A stretch of DNA of 64,000 nucleotides from the NCBI RefSeq assembly GCF_022788635.1, contig NZ_CP076024.1, forward strand, positions 2,852,001 to 2,916,000, in the 5' to 3' direction. The stretch comes from Methylobacter sp. S3L5C (GTDB taxonomy: Bacteria; Pseudomonadota; Gammaproteobacteria; Methylococcales; Methylomonadaceae). The notes under the pieces were generated by a model. It had not been told where the DNA came from. It saw only the letters and a program-made list of their open reading frames with translations, and did not search any database. Positions within the stretch are counted from its first letter, which is position 1. Every line of letters begins with the position of its first letter. The translations under genes were made by a program, and so were the position numbers. This document shows positions 9,030-18,716 of the stretch, one piece after another.

Positions 9030-10058
9030 TTAGGCCTTGTCTGGGTTAAGGTGGACTGTCTGGATTTTTCCCCAATTACGGGAGCTTCCAGTCCAGCGTT
9101 GCGGATGTTTAGCACGTGCTGCTTTGTAGACGGCTTTACGGTTATCCAGAAGCTTGTCGTCCAAGCCTTCATGACGTTGTGCTGGTGTAACAAAGCGGAT
9201 AGCGCTGTGACGATGCTCATGGTTGTACCATTCCACTAAGCTTGTGACCCACTGACGCGCTTCCGTAACATCGGCGAACGGCTTTAGCGGATAGTTAGGA
9301 CGATATTTCAAGGTCTTAAACAGCGATTCTGAGTACGGATTATCGTTGCTAACCGATGGCCGACTAAACGAAGGCATGACACCAAGCTGTTGCAAGGTCG
9401 CCAGCATAGTCGATCCCTTCATTGGGCTGCCGTTGTCAGAATGCAGGATAAGCTGTTCTGCCTGTATACCTTCACGATGACAAAGATCACGTAACAATTC
9501 GCCAGCCAAGGCGCTGTTTTCTTCTTCATATACCTGCCAACCGACGATCTTTCGGCTGAAAATATCAACAAATAGATACAGATAGAAAAACTGTCCACGG
9601 ATCAGTGATGGCAGATAAGTAATGTCCCAACTGTACAGTTGATTAGGTGCTGTAGCACAGACCGCGCGCGGCTTGGTGCGTATTTGAACTGGCCGTTCGC
9701 TACGCCGATGGGTAAGCTGTTTTTCCTCGCGCAGGATGCGATAGAAGGTCGACTCAGACGCCAGATAGCTGCCTTGGTCGGCCAGTCGTGGCACGATCTG
9801 ACTCGGTGGCAGATGACCAAATTCATCTGAATTGGCGAGTGTCAGCACCTCGGTGCGCTCGATTGCTGTTAGTTTGTGTGGCGGTTGATAGTCACGCAAA
9901 GGGCGTTGATCGCAGTGAATCGTCTCACCGGTCTGCCAGCGTTGCAAGGTCCGTTCGCTCAGGCCCAGCACCTCACAGGCTTTAGCTTTGCGAGCCCCCG
10001 CTGTTACCGATTCATTCAGTAAAACAATCACTTGCTTGCGCTCTTCGTGGGGAGTCAT
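9030..10058 (-). CDS. IS3-family transposase OrfB (DDE integrase)
   Basis: 342 residues. The N-terminal helix-turn-helix region (ACEVLGLSERTLQRWQ) is followed by the integrase core, with Asp in LYSWDITYLPS, Asp in LILHSDNGSPMKG, and Glu in NPYSESLFKTLKYRP. A C-terminal HRHSAIRFVTPAQRH block is typical of IS3 OrfB proteins. Its ATG overlaps the TGA of orfA (ATGA at 10055-10058), so the two are probably coupled by re-initiation, not by the ribosomal frameshift usual in this family. Confidence 0.88.
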   Translation of the reverse strand: MTPHEERKQVIVLLNESVTAGARKAKACEVLGLSERTLQRWQTGETIHCDQRPLRDYQPPHKLTAIERTEVLTLANSDEFGHLPPSQIVPRLADQGSYLASESTFYRILREEKQLTHRRSERPVQIRTKPRAVCATAPNQLYSWDITYLPSLIRGQFFYLYLFVDIFSRKIVGWQVYEEENSALAGELLRDLCHREGIQAEQLILHSDNGSPMKGSTMLATLQQLGVMPSFSRPSVSNDNPYSESLFKTLKYRPNYPLKPFADVTEARQWVTSLVEWYNHEHRHSAIRFVTPAQRHEGLDDKLLDNRKAVYKAARAKHPQRWTGSSRNWGKIQTVHLNPDKA

Positions 10059-10555
10059 TCGACCTCTCCCCCCAAGAGCGCACGGAACTTTTTTTGCAGC
10101 ACCAACAGCGCTGCGGCCTCTGCCAAGGCCTTGTCTTTACGTAATAATTCGCGCTCAAGAGTTTGGTTTTCTTCTTTCAATGTACGTAAAATCCGCGCTT
10201 CTTCACGTTTGCCTACTGAGTCACCCTGGCTACAAAAATCTGTTTTCCACTGCTCCAGTTGATGAATAAAAACGCCGCGTTCACGACACCAGGCATTTAA
10301 GTCTTCACCGATCAAATTATAGGTTTTTTGTAAAGCGGTAAAACGTTCTTCAGAACTCCAATCCTCGGGACGCTTTGATTTCCGGGGTGCAGGTTTGACG
10401 TTCTGTTCCTTCTGTTTCATCCAAGCCTTCAAGGTTGTTAAATGGATATTCAATTCGTTTGCGACGGACTGAACTGATTGGTCATTACCACGATTGTATA
10501 CTTTTACCAGGGCCTGCTCTCTGAAGCCTACTGAATACCTTTTATATTTTTTCAT
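10055..10555 (-). CDS. IS3-family transposase OrfA (helix-turn-helix)
   Basis: 166 residues from the ATG at 10555 (MKKYKRYSVGF); a TTG four codons upstream also lies in frame. The N-terminus has a transposase-type helix-turn-helix (SVQSVANELNIHLTTLKAWMK). The C-terminus is a predicted coiled coil (LKEENQTLERELLRKDKALAEA...), which would mediate dimerisation. It is longer than the typical OrfA of about 100 residues, with an extra central segment around residues 65-115. Confidence 0.82.
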   Translation of the reverse strand: MKKYKRYSVGFREQALVKVYNRGNDQSVQSVANELNIHLTTLKAWMKQKEQNVKPAPRKSKRPEDWSSEERFTALQKTYNLIGEDLNAWCRERGVFIHQLEQWKTDFCSQGDSVGKREEARILRTLKEENQTLERELLRKDKALAEAAALLVLQKKFRALLGGEVE

Positions 10556-10690
10556 TTTGAATCTCAAATTTTATTTTTTCTTAAAATTTGAGGCGACAAC
10601 TATTCTGACGCAGGGGGACGCCGCTTCGTAGAGCCTACATTTTCACTACGCTACGCTTCGTGAAAACATATACACTGCGGCTATCGCGGA

Positions 10691-10846
10691 CTAAAAATCT
10701 TTACTACATTGACGCTCCGTTTCCACAATTTTCAGCCAGCGAATGTCCAACCATTTAAAGCCGTCACTCAGGCGACGCAGTTGATTGATGCTCGATGATA
10801 TATCCTTGGACAAGGGTACTGTATCGCTACTCCTGAAAATGAGCAT
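10691..10846 (-). CDS. Short open frame, 51 codons, unknown
   Basis: A frame starting MLIFRSSDTVPLS and including RRLSDGFKWLDIRWLK lies between the IS3 element and hpnA on the same strand. I do not recognise it. It may be the surviving end of a larger gene removed by the insertion. Coding status is doubtful. Confidence 0.25.
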   Translation of the reverse strand: MLIFRSSDTVPLSKDISSSINQLRRLSDGFKWLDIRWLKIVETERQCSKDF

Positions 10847-10912
10847 CTGGAAAGTGCTGAAATTAAAGGGTTGTGATAATTCAAAGTTGCTCCAGTTATT
10901 TCATGGATGTGC

Positions 10913-11968
10913 CTAAATGCCTTTAGCCTGACTTTTAATATTATTATTGCACATATCTACGTTGTCTAATTGTAGATTAGCCTCACAATAACCATTCTCT
11001 GCAAACCAAACTATCGCATCATTAATTGCTTCAGCTGCGGGGCGGTATTGATAATTTAACTCGCGCATCGCTTTAGCACTGGAAAAATACATTAACCTTT
11101 TCGCCATGCGTACGCCGTCAACCGTCGCACGTGGCTCAGTGCCTGTCAATTGGGCAGTTTTTTCCATTAGCCATGCAATAGGTAAAACTAGATTATGTGC
11201 CAAACACAAGCGATTTGTGGGTTTGTCCGTCAGTTTATCAATCGTGGTTAAAATTTGTAGCAAACTCATATTTTCACCGCCTAATACATAACGTTCGCCT
11301 GCTTGACCTTTTTTAAAAGCGGCTAAATGGCCTTTAGCCACATCATCTACATGTGCAACATTTAGTCCTGTCGCCACATAAGCAGGCATTCGCCCTAGTA
11401 AGGTGTCCAGCACAATCCGGCCCGTCGGCGTGGGTTTGATATCGTAAGGGCCTATGGGTGTAGAAGGGTTAACGATGACCAAGGGCAATTGATAGCGGTC
11501 AGTGAGTTGCTGCACGACTTGCTCGGCGAGAAATTTTGAGCGTTTGTAATGCCCAGTCATCATACACAAGGATGATGGCGTATTTTCATCAGCAGGACTA
11601 CTGTCTTGGTTATATCCTAAAGTTGCTACGCTGCTGGTGTAAACCATGCGGCTGATGCCCGCTTCTGCGGCGGCAAGGATAAGCGATTGTGTGCCTTGTA
11701 CGTTGGTGGCATACATGGCTTGGGGGTCGGGTATCCACAAGCGGTAATCTGCGGCGACATGAAATAAGTTGGTGCAGTCTTTGACGGCACGCTTTAATGA
11801 GGCGGTATCGCACAAGTCGCCGACACATATTTCTACGGGGTAATTATGGATATTTCTCCAATCGCTATTCGCCCGCAGTAATACTCGCACTTCATGCCCC
11901 ACTGCCAGCAACTGCCGCATTACGGCAGAGCCTAAAAAGCCATTTGCACCTGTTACCAGTGTTTTCAT
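10913..11968 (-). CDS. hpnA: Hopanoid-associated NAD-dependent epimerase HpnA
   Basis: 351 residues of the extended short-chain dehydrogenase fold, closely resembling the HpnA family found with hopanoid genes. The NAD site is GANGFLG at residues 7-13; TSSVATLG carries the active-site Ser region, and HYKRSK supplies YxxxK. The start is the ATG at 11968, because GGAG lies 7-8 bases before it; the ATG at 11980 overlaps that ribosome site. The gene stands alone among mobile elements, about 35 kb from the shc-hpnGO cluster. The family is thought to act on a hopanoid sugar or side-chain precursor; the exact reaction is not established. Confidence 0.82.
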   Translation of the reverse strand: MKTLVTGANGFLGSAVMRQLLAVGHEVRVLLRANSDWRNIHNYPVEICVGDLCDTASLKRAVKDCTNLFHVAADYRLWIPDPQAMYATNVQGTQSLILAAAEAGISRMVYTSSVATLGYNQDSSPADENTPSSLCMMTGHYKRSKFLAEQVVQQLTDRYQLPLVIVNPSTPIGPYDIKPTPTGRIVLDTLLGRMPAYVATGLNVAHVDDVAKGHLAAFKKGQAGERYVLGGENMSLLQILTTIDKLTDKPTNRLCLAHNLVLPIAWLMEKTAQLTGTEPRATVDGVRMAKRLMYFSSAKAMRELNYQYRPAAEAINDAIVWFAENGYCEANLQLDNVDMCNNNIKSQAKGI

Positions 11969-12272
11969 GTGTGACTCCATTAATTGGGTTTGGCGAATAC
12001 CAAGCTTCGGATAACGCTTGGTCTACTAGATGCTGGAATCACTATGGGTGTTTGGTATTCCCGCACTACTAGCTTTACGAAAGCAATCTTAAACGGTGAA
12101 GGTTTCACCGTCTGTGCGTTAGCGAACATTGTTAAGTCAATCTGATTTCAAAGCACTTCCGAAATGGACTCGGAGCTCTAAACGATCATTTTCCGCCAAA
12201 TCAAAGCCCTTTCACCGATGGTGAAGTTGGTAAAAACCGAGTTATGATCAGCGAGGTTGACTTTTGTTAGGT

Positions 12273-14178
12273 AGTGTTTGAACGGTAATAAATTATTTAA
12301 TACAAAACAATAAGTTGCGATAAAATAGGCTATTGAAAATCAAATAACAGCCTATTGGCGTATAAAATGCTGAATTTAAGTAACTTGCTGATAATTATGA
12401 TTATTATTTTCATCGAAAAGGGCTTGGCAAAAGCTACCTCCCGGATAAGCGCCTCAGCTTTCAAATTCTCGTTGGAAAACTCCCGATGAGAAAGGTATTT
12501 TCTCCACAAATGAGCATCGGTCAACGCGATATTGCTGATATCAAAATAGATGTTTCCTCCCGTGATGACATTCCGATCATCTTGCTGGGCTTGCAACACA
12601 TTTATACGACTCAGCCATTAAGGGATGCTGTTTTTAAAATACTGGAGGATGTGGTGCCTACTAAAATTGACGCCGAAGTGACAAAAATCGTTGCCATCGA
12701 CAAAGGCCGCCCCGGTATGAATCAATGGTCGATTTTGGTGTTAGGATCGCTACGCGTAGGACTGAATACAGACTATGATCGCATTCTGGAGTTGGCCAAT
12801 CAGCATAACACCCTACGTGAAATGCTCGGTCTTGGTTGCTTTGATGCCGACAAACGCTATCGCCTGCAAACCTTGAAAGACAATCTCAAGCTGTTTACGC
12901 CAGCGATCATGGCGCGTATTAGTACTGAAGTTATTCGAGCCGGCTATCAATTACTGGATCTGGATATTCATGCGCTGATCAGAGGCCGTTGCGATTCTTT
13001 TGTGTTAAAAACCAACGTGCATTTTCCAACCGATATCAGTTTACTGCATGATGCGATCCGGATTCTGATTCGGACGTGCGTCAAATGGAGCTTGCAACAT
13101 GCCTTGCCTGAATGGCGATTGCATAAGCACAACCTGTCTAAATTTAAAAGGCGGTATCGCACGCTGCAAAAACTCAAACATTCCACGTCAAAAAATGACG
13201 CTATCAAGGCCGCCAAAGCACTTGAGATCAAACAGGCCTACCAGGACTATATTGATTTGGCAGGGTTTTATCTTGAGCGCACTAAAGCCAGTATGTTGAC
13301 GTTAAAAAATCACTTTCACATACCAGAAGTGTTGCTTACCGATCTGAGCACTTTTAGCCTGCATGCCGAACGTCAAATCGAGCAGATTAGACGTCGCGCT
13401 ATTCAAGGAGAAACCATTCCCCATGATGAAAAAGTCTTTTCCCTGTTCCAGACCCACACCGAATGGATCAGCAAAGGCAAAGCCGGAGTCCCGGTTGAAC
13501 TGGGCTTGCGGGTCTGTATCATGGAAGACCATCAGGGCTTTATATTGCACAGTCAAGTCATGCAAAAGACTACCGACGACAAAGTCGCCGTGCCGATGGT
13601 TAAAGCGACTCAAGTAAAATTCCCAAGTTTTAACGCCTGTAGCTTTGACAAAGGTTTCCACAGTCCGGCCAATCAAACCGACCTGAAAGCCCTCCTTGAG
13701 CAAGTCGTTTTACCCAAAAAAGGCAAGCTATCCAAAGCCGACCAGAATCGTGAATACACCGCGGAATTTAAACAGGCAAAAAAGCAACATTCCGCCGTAG
13801 AATCGGCTATTAATGCGTTAGAAGTACATGGGCTGGATAAGTGCCTTGATCATGGCATTGAAGCCTTCGAGCGTTATGTTGGCTTAGCCGTGTTATCGCG
13901 TAACATTCAAAAGCTCGGCACAATTAAACGCGACATGGAACGGCTAAGGCTTGTTAACGAGCAACAAAAACTAGCTGCCTGACGCTTTTTTGAGAACAGC
14001 CAACAGGTTATCCACAGGAAAGGTGCGCTTATAATTTGTGATTATTAGAAATAATTCTGAAAAACTGATGGTAAATCAGAAAATAAGTCGTTTGTTCCAC
14101 TCCGGAAAGATTTTTCCAAAAAATATTTCCGGATGTTGAGCTGGTTTTTTTGAAAAGTGGCTTTTTCGTTCAGGCACT
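12273..14178 (+). mobile_element. ISNCY-like insertion sequence, copy 2
   Basis: 1906 bases, the inverted twin of 6089-7992. The ends are AGTGTTTGAACG (12273-12284) and the complement of AGTGCCTGAACG (ending 14178), with the 4-bp duplication AGGT at 12269-12272 and 14179-14182. Because each copy has its own duplication, the two inserted independently and do not act as the arms of one composite transposon. Confidence 0.92.
12486..13982 (+). CDS. ISNCY-family transposase (ISDol1-like), copy 2
   Basis: 498 residues, full length and almost identical to copy 1. Visible differences are QVKFPSFN (QAKFLRFN in copy 1), EYTAEF (EYAAEF), RDMERL (RDMDRL) and the terminal VNEQQKLAA (FNGQQKLVA). Both copies keep an open frame, so either could supply transposase. 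The family assignment is from remembered block similarity (RDDIPIILLGLQHIY, GRPGMNQWSILVLG) and is less certain than the statement that this is a transposase. Confidence 0.8.
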   Translation: MRKVFSPQMSIGQRDIADIKIDVSSRDDIPIILLGLQHIYTTQPLRDAVFKILEDVVPTKIDAEVTKIVAIDKGRPGMNQWSILVLGSLRVGLNTDYDRILELANQHNTLREMLGLGCFDADKRYRLQTLKDNLKLFTPAIMARISTEVIRAGYQLLDLDIHALIRGRCDSFVLKTNVHFPTDISLLHDAIRILIRTCVKWSLQHALPEWRLHKHNLSKFKRRYRTLQKLKHSTSKNDAIKAAKALEIKQAYQDYIDLAGFYLERTKASMLTLKNHFHIPEVLLTDLSTFSLHAERQIEQIRRRAIQGETIPHDEKVFSLFQTHTEWISKGKAGVPVELGLRVCIMEDHQGFILHSQVMQKTTDDKVAVPMVKATQVKFPSFNACSFDKGFHSPANQTDLKALLEQVVLPKKGKLSKADQNREYTAEFKQAKKQHSAVESAINALEVHGLDKCLDHGIEAFERYVGLAVLSRNIQKLGTIKRDMERLRLVNEQQKLAA

Positions 14179-14286
14179 AGGTAGCATTGAGGAAAATGGC
14201 TGTGCCGTGGACATATCGGTCAACCGGTCAAGATAATTGACGCCGACCGGACAGGGTAATTGTTGCCGAACAGTTCATCAATCTAA

Positions 14287-17200
14287 TCAAGCGCTGTCAG
14301 CGCTAATCAGAGTTATAGGTAGCGAAAAATAAAATGTTGTTCCTGTCCCAACTTGGCTGTTAAATTTTAAATGACCTTCATGGGCTTCGATAATTGAGCA
14401 GGAAATAGATAAGCCCATGCCCATACCTTCTGCTTTGGTGGTGTAAAAAGGCATTAATATATGTTGTTGCTGCTCTTCAGGAATGCCGCAGCCATTGTCT
14501 TTTATCCTGACTTCTATGCCATCATTCGGCGTTAGCAAGCTATAAATGGATATCTCTTTTTGTCGGTTTTCATTACAGCCATCCAAAGCATCCTCGCTAT
14601 TTCTTATCAGGTTTATGATAACCTGTTCAATTTGAATATGATCAACATGAATAAGCGGTAAGGAATTTTGTAAATGATACGTTAACGCTATATTGTTGAG
14701 CCTTAGCTCAGGTAAGCACAGACTGCACGCTTCTTGAATTAACTCATTAAGGTCAACGGCTGAACGGTGTTTATTATTTTTTTTAACAAACTCTCGCATA
14801 CGACGAATGATTTCCCCCGCCCTTAATGCCTGTTGCTGGGTTTTATAGAGTACCTCGGCAAGCTTGACCAAATCAGGGTATTCAGCTTTTATCAGGTTTA
14901 AACTGACTTGCGTATAGGTAGCAATAGCCGTTAAGGGTTGGTTAACTTCATGGGCAATGCCTGACGCCATTTCGCCCATCAAGCCAAGACGGGTGACATG
15001 AGTCAGTTGGTTTAAATGATCTTTGTCTTGCTGCTCCTGGCGTTTACGCTTGGAAATATCGGTATTTGTCCCAATCATCCGTAAGGGTGCCCCCTCTTCT
15101 GTATAATTAACCACCAGGCCATGACTCAAAATCCATTTGTAGGTATTATCCTTGCAGCGCAGGCGATATTCAACGACGTAAGTTCCAGTCTTTTTATCCA
15201 GGTAGGCCTGCAGCGCTTCTGTAACAAGCAACTGATCATCAGGATGAATATGATCCAACCAATCCCGTTTAACAGATAATGTCTCGTTTTCGGTATACCC
15301 AAGCATCTCTTTCCATAGACGCGAACAAACGACTTGGTTGGTCGGGATATTCCAGTCCCAGATGCCGTCACCAGTACCTTCTATGGCAAATTTACAGAGA
15401 AATTCGCTTTCATGTAGCGCATCCTCTATTTGTTTGCGCTCGGTGATATCCACTGTAGAACTAATAAAGTTAGTCAATTGGCCTTGTACGTCAAACATGG
15501 GAGAAATCGTCAATTCGTTCCAGAATAACGTACCGTCTTTACGATAATTGAGTATTTCACCGGAAAATGGCATGCTATTTTTAATAGCCAAACGTATATT
15601 ATTCAGTGTTTTTTGATCGGTAAGTGGTCCATTCATAAAATGACAATTTTGATCAAAAGTGTCTGCTTTGCTATAACCGGTGATTGACGTAAAGGCAGCA
15701 TTAACCCACAAGATCTTCTGCTCATAACTGGTGATCATTATGCCTTGGCTGATGTGTTTCAAGGCCGCGTTTCTCAGGCGCAGCTTATCTTCCATTTGTT
15801 TGCGTTCAGTGATATCACGAGCCGCAGCAAACACACCAAGTATAGCCCCCTTGTTATCACGGTAAACACTGGCATTATAAAGCACGTCAGTGACCTTGCC
15901 GGTGACATGCTTTATAGTCAACGGATAATCGGTAACAAAACCGCTCGAGAATATTAATTGATAGCCATCGCGGGCTTTTTTTGCGTCGGTAAAATAATCT
16001 GCGAAGTCAGTGCCGACCAGCTGTTTTCGATTCAGACCGGTTATCTGCTCAGTAGCACTGTTGACGCCGGAAATCTTGCCTTCTGATGAAATCGTTACCA
16101 AGGGATCCAAGCTTGCTTCAAGTAAACTCCGGGTATACTGAGCGGTTGCGTGAAGAGCTTCTTGCGCCTGCCTGATCTCGGTGATGTCAGTGGCAACACC
16201 ACCAATCCCATAGAGTTCTCCCGAAACAGATTGAATAGGAAACTTCGTGACCATCAGCGTACGTGGCAAGTTGTCGACATTATTCAAGATCTGCTCTTCA
16301 AAATCCAAACGCTTCCTTGTTATCAACACTTTATTATTGCTGGCTATTTTGTTGGCTGCAATTTCCATTGGAAAAATTTCATGAAGCGTTTTCCCCAATA
16401 CGTCTTCTTTATGCTTCCCGTAAAACTCAACCGCCGCCTTGTTCGCTAAAATAAACCTGCCTTGTAAATCAACAGCAAAAATACTTGAAGGCGTACTATC
16501 GATGATGCTGTTCAGCAGTTCCCTGTTTAGACGCAGATTTTCTTCCAATAGCTTACGCTGGGTTATATTTTCGCAGAAAATAATAATCCCACCAACTAAG
16601 CCTTTATCATTAAACCAGGGCGACACTGTCCAGCGTACCCATAGTTTACTGCCATTTTTTTGTACCCATAAATCATCATCATTCTTCAAAAATTCACCGG
16701 TCAAGCCTTGCTGATGGATAAGCTTCCATTTAGCAGGCAAGTCCGGGTGCGCTTCGTAATGATTAAGGCCAAGGAGAGATTGGTAACCTTGCCCAAACTC
16801 CATCAACCATCTGTCACTATTTGCTATATAGATCATATTAAGGTCAAACATGGCAATGCTAAGCGGTGCCTGCTTGATAAATGACTTCAGTTCATGGCGA
16901 GATTTTTTAAAGTTTTTTTCTATTTGCTTGCGTTCCGTGATGTCGGTAGTAAAACCATACCAGAGCGTAGAGCCATCCGCTTCCCGTTGTGGCAGTGAAC
17001 TGCTCAATAGCCATCGCACCTTACCATCGTCATGCTGCACTCGATATTCATGACTAAACGGGGATAACTCTTGAGCCGATTTTTGCATAACGGCGATGAG
17101 ATCATCCAGATCATCCGGGTGAATCAGAATAAATAATTTGGAGGCATCCTCGCGGACGTCTTCCGGGCTAAATCGGTATATATCTTTAATGGCTTTACTG

Positions 17201-17901
17201 ACATAAGGAAAGCAGGTACTGCCATCGGTGCGCAAATGAAATTGAAAGATCATGCCCGGCAACTGACTGGCTATTTTTTGAAGACGACTTAGCGGCTCTC
17301 CGTGAATCGTTTCTATCCTCAGATCTTCAATACTGTTAAGGTTTTTTTCCTCAGTTTTACGCAAGACGGACGTAGCGACTTCGATTTCAGTGAGATCGAT
17401 CAGGGTAACACGCAGTATTAAATTACTGCACTGGCAGTCCAGTCGAACCAATAATTCGGTGTCGGTATAACCGGTCAGGCTCAACTCGATACTGAGTCGC
17501 TTGTTATGCCTTACTATTTCATCGATAAACAGAGACCACCGGTTATTGTCTTTTGGCGTGATCATGTTGGCAAAATGACAGTGTAGTAATAAACTGCGAT
17601 CTACACCCAACAACTCGGCAGCCGTCAGGTTAATTTCAGAAATAAGGCCATCGTGCGTTAAACCCAGGTAAGCCACTGGCGAGTAATCATATAGATCCCT
17701 ATAACGATTACGAGATTCCTCCAAAACGCCATTAGAGTGCAGCAATGCCTTATTCTGCATTTCCAGATCAAACTGGTGTGCTTGAAGTTCATGCAGCAAT
17801 TTTTGTGCAGAACAACCCACCGATGCTGTTTCGCTGGTACAGCATAACGGTGCTTTTATCTTCGCCGGAAACGCGGCAGGTTTACCAGGGTTTTTGTTCA
17901 T
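14287..17901 (-). CDS. Multi-PAS sensor histidine kinase with one LOV-like domain
   Basis: 1204 residues with no obvious membrane segment, so a cytosolic sensor. About seven PAS-type modules follow one another (roughly 65-175, 205-325, 335-455, 460-580, 590-700, 710-825, 830-950), several ending in the DITERK signature. The kinase core follows: H-box GIAHEVNQPL with phospho-acceptor His984, N-box INLIRN around 1097, G1 DNGCGIP and G2 GMGMGLS. There is no receiver domain, so a separate response regulator must exist; none is adjacent. The sixth PAS module carries NCHFMNG (Cys753), LNYRKDG and FWN, which closely follow flavin-binding LOV domains. The gene stands alone between an IS copy and an 836-base gap. 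Confidence 0.88.
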   Translation of the reverse strand: MNKNPGKPAAFPAKIKAPLCCTSETASVGCSAQKLLHELQAHQFDLEMQNKALLHSNGVLEESRNRYRDLYDYSPVAYLGLTHDGLISEINLTAAELLGVDRSLLLHCHFANMITPKDNNRWSLFIDEIVRHNKRLSIELSLTGYTDTELLVRLDCQCSNLILRVTLIDLTEIEVATSVLRKTEEKNLNSIEDLRIETIHGEPLSRLQKIASQLPGMIFQFHLRTDGSTCFPYVSKAIKDIYRFSPEDVREDASKLFILIHPDDLDDLIAVMQKSAQELSPFSHEYRVQHDDGKVRWLLSSSLPQREADGSTLWYGFTTDITERKQIEKNFKKSRHELKSFIKQAPLSIAMFDLNMIYIANSDRWLMEFGQGYQSLLGLNHYEAHPDLPAKWKLIHQQGLTGEFLKNDDDLWVQKNGSKLWVRWTVSPWFNDKGLVGGIIIFCENITQRKLLEENLRLNRELLNSIIDSTPSSIFAVDLQGRFILANKAAVEFYGKHKEDVLGKTLHEIFPMEIAANKIASNNKVLITRKRLDFEEQILNNVDNLPRTLMVTKFPIQSVSGELYGIGGVATDITEIRQAQEALHATAQYTRSLLEASLDPLVTISSEGKISGVNSATEQITGLNRKQLVGTDFADYFTDAKKARDGYQLIFSSGFVTDYPLTIKHVTGKVTDVLYNASVYRDNKGAILGVFAAARDITERKQMEDKLRLRNAALKHISQGIMITSYEQKILWVNAAFTSITGYSKADTFDQNCHFMNGPLTDQKTLNNIRLAIKNSMPFSGEILNYRKDGTLFWNELTISPMFDVQGQLTNFISSTVDITERKQIEDALHESEFLCKFAIEGTGDGIWDWNIPTNQVVCSRLWKEMLGYTENETLSVKRDWLDHIHPDDQLLVTEALQAYLDKKTGTYVVEYRLRCKDNTYKWILSHGLVVNYTEEGAPLRMIGTNTDISKRKRQEQQDKDHLNQLTHVTRLGLMGEMASGIAHEVNQPLTAIATYTQVSLNLIKAEYPDLVKLAEVLYKTQQQALRAGEIIRRMREFVKKNNKHRSAVDLNELIQEACSLCLPELRLNNIALTYHLQNSLPLIHVDHIQIEQVIINLIRNSEDALDGCNENRQKEISIYSLLTPNDGIEVRIKDNGCGIPEEQQQHILMPFYTTKAEGMGMGLSISCSIIEAHEGHLKFNSQVGTGTTFYFSLPITLISADSA

Positions 17902-18488
17902 AGAAATTTATAGTGGTTGTGATTAAATTGCCTCAAGCTCAAGACAAGTATTCCTGTGTTAGCGCCACATCACGAGGTAATATTAAATCGGTATTTTTAT
18001 CCTGCGAGCCATTAAATGATACTGACATGAAAATTAATAAATAATTATGTTTTCGAGTGAGATTAACCCGATTAGAAATAACCACTGAAAAATATAATCT
18101 TCTTATTCACTATAAACACTAGTTCGTTTATAGCTCATGCCAGCCATTAGTAATAGCATTTTTAGTTTAAAAGCTGCATTGAAAGTCGTAACAAACAAGT
18201 AAAAGCAGGCAACTAAAAAATAAAACATCCTGGCCGAATAGCTAGTCATTTTTGTGGATAATAATATATTTATGTTGTATTTTACAAGTAGACTAACACA
18301 CTGTCGTTATTTGCTTACTCTAAACAAGAGAATAACGTTATCAGCAATATAAATATATTTATTAGTCATAGACCGCTAGTCAAAACTATGTACTTTAGTC
18401 CAAGGCTTTAGCTGCTAGACATTTCCCGTATGAAAAAATGGGACTGCGACATTCAGTTGGAGTGTGAACAGGGCAGCATCTTAAATTA

Positions 18489-18521
18489 AGATATTATTTG
18501 TCTGGACAGAGGGATCCACTT
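18489..18521 (+). repeat. Solo IS3 terminal repeat
   Basis: The segment TTGTCTGGACAGAGGGATCC and following CACTTTA closely matches the right end of the IS3 element at 3817-3841 (TTGTCTGGACAATGGGGTCC, CACTTTA). No other part of the element is nearby. It is a relic of a former insertion or of a one-ended deletion. Confidence 0.65.
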
Positions 18522-18700
18522 TATTAACTCAAAAAAATAATTTTCAAAACCATCTGTTGTTGAGTATTAAAGATCGGCCGTCTGGCCTGTTCAACCAGAT
18601 TAGCCGTTTAATAACGCAATGGTCATCATTGCCTGCATATTTTTATCATAACTAATGCATTATTAATAGCTATCTATTTGACTTTAATATAAAAAGTTAT

Positions 18701-18716
18701 ATGATAATCTTATCAT
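18701..18716. promoter_or_regulatory. Palindromic operator candidate upstream of the hipA-like gene
   Basis: ATGATAA-TC-TTATCAT is a perfect 7+7 palindrome ending 21 bases before the start codon of the hipA-like gene. The half-site with its flank, TTATCATAACTA, recurs exactly at 18643-18654 and 18710-18721. Paired repeats just upstream of a HipA-type gene with its own helix-turn-helix suggest autoregulation. Confidence 0.5.

Larger units (their letters stand above)
8954..10602 (-). mobile_element. IS3-family insertion sequence, intact genes
   Basis: Two overlapping genes (orfA, orfB) read leftward inside imperfect inverted ends TAGTTGTCGCATC (from 8954) and TAGTTGTCGCCTC (complement, ending 10602). 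No clear target duplication is seen (left flank TCAATG, right flank TTCTGA), so the exact ends are uncertain by a few bases. It differs in sequence from the wrecked IS3 element at 2501-3839. Confidence 0.78.

Noticed and set aside
6089-14178. Composite transposon made of two ISNCY arms carrying hpnA
   Set aside because: Each copy has its own matching 4-bp target duplication (AACT, AGGT), so they inserted independently; no shared outer duplication exists.
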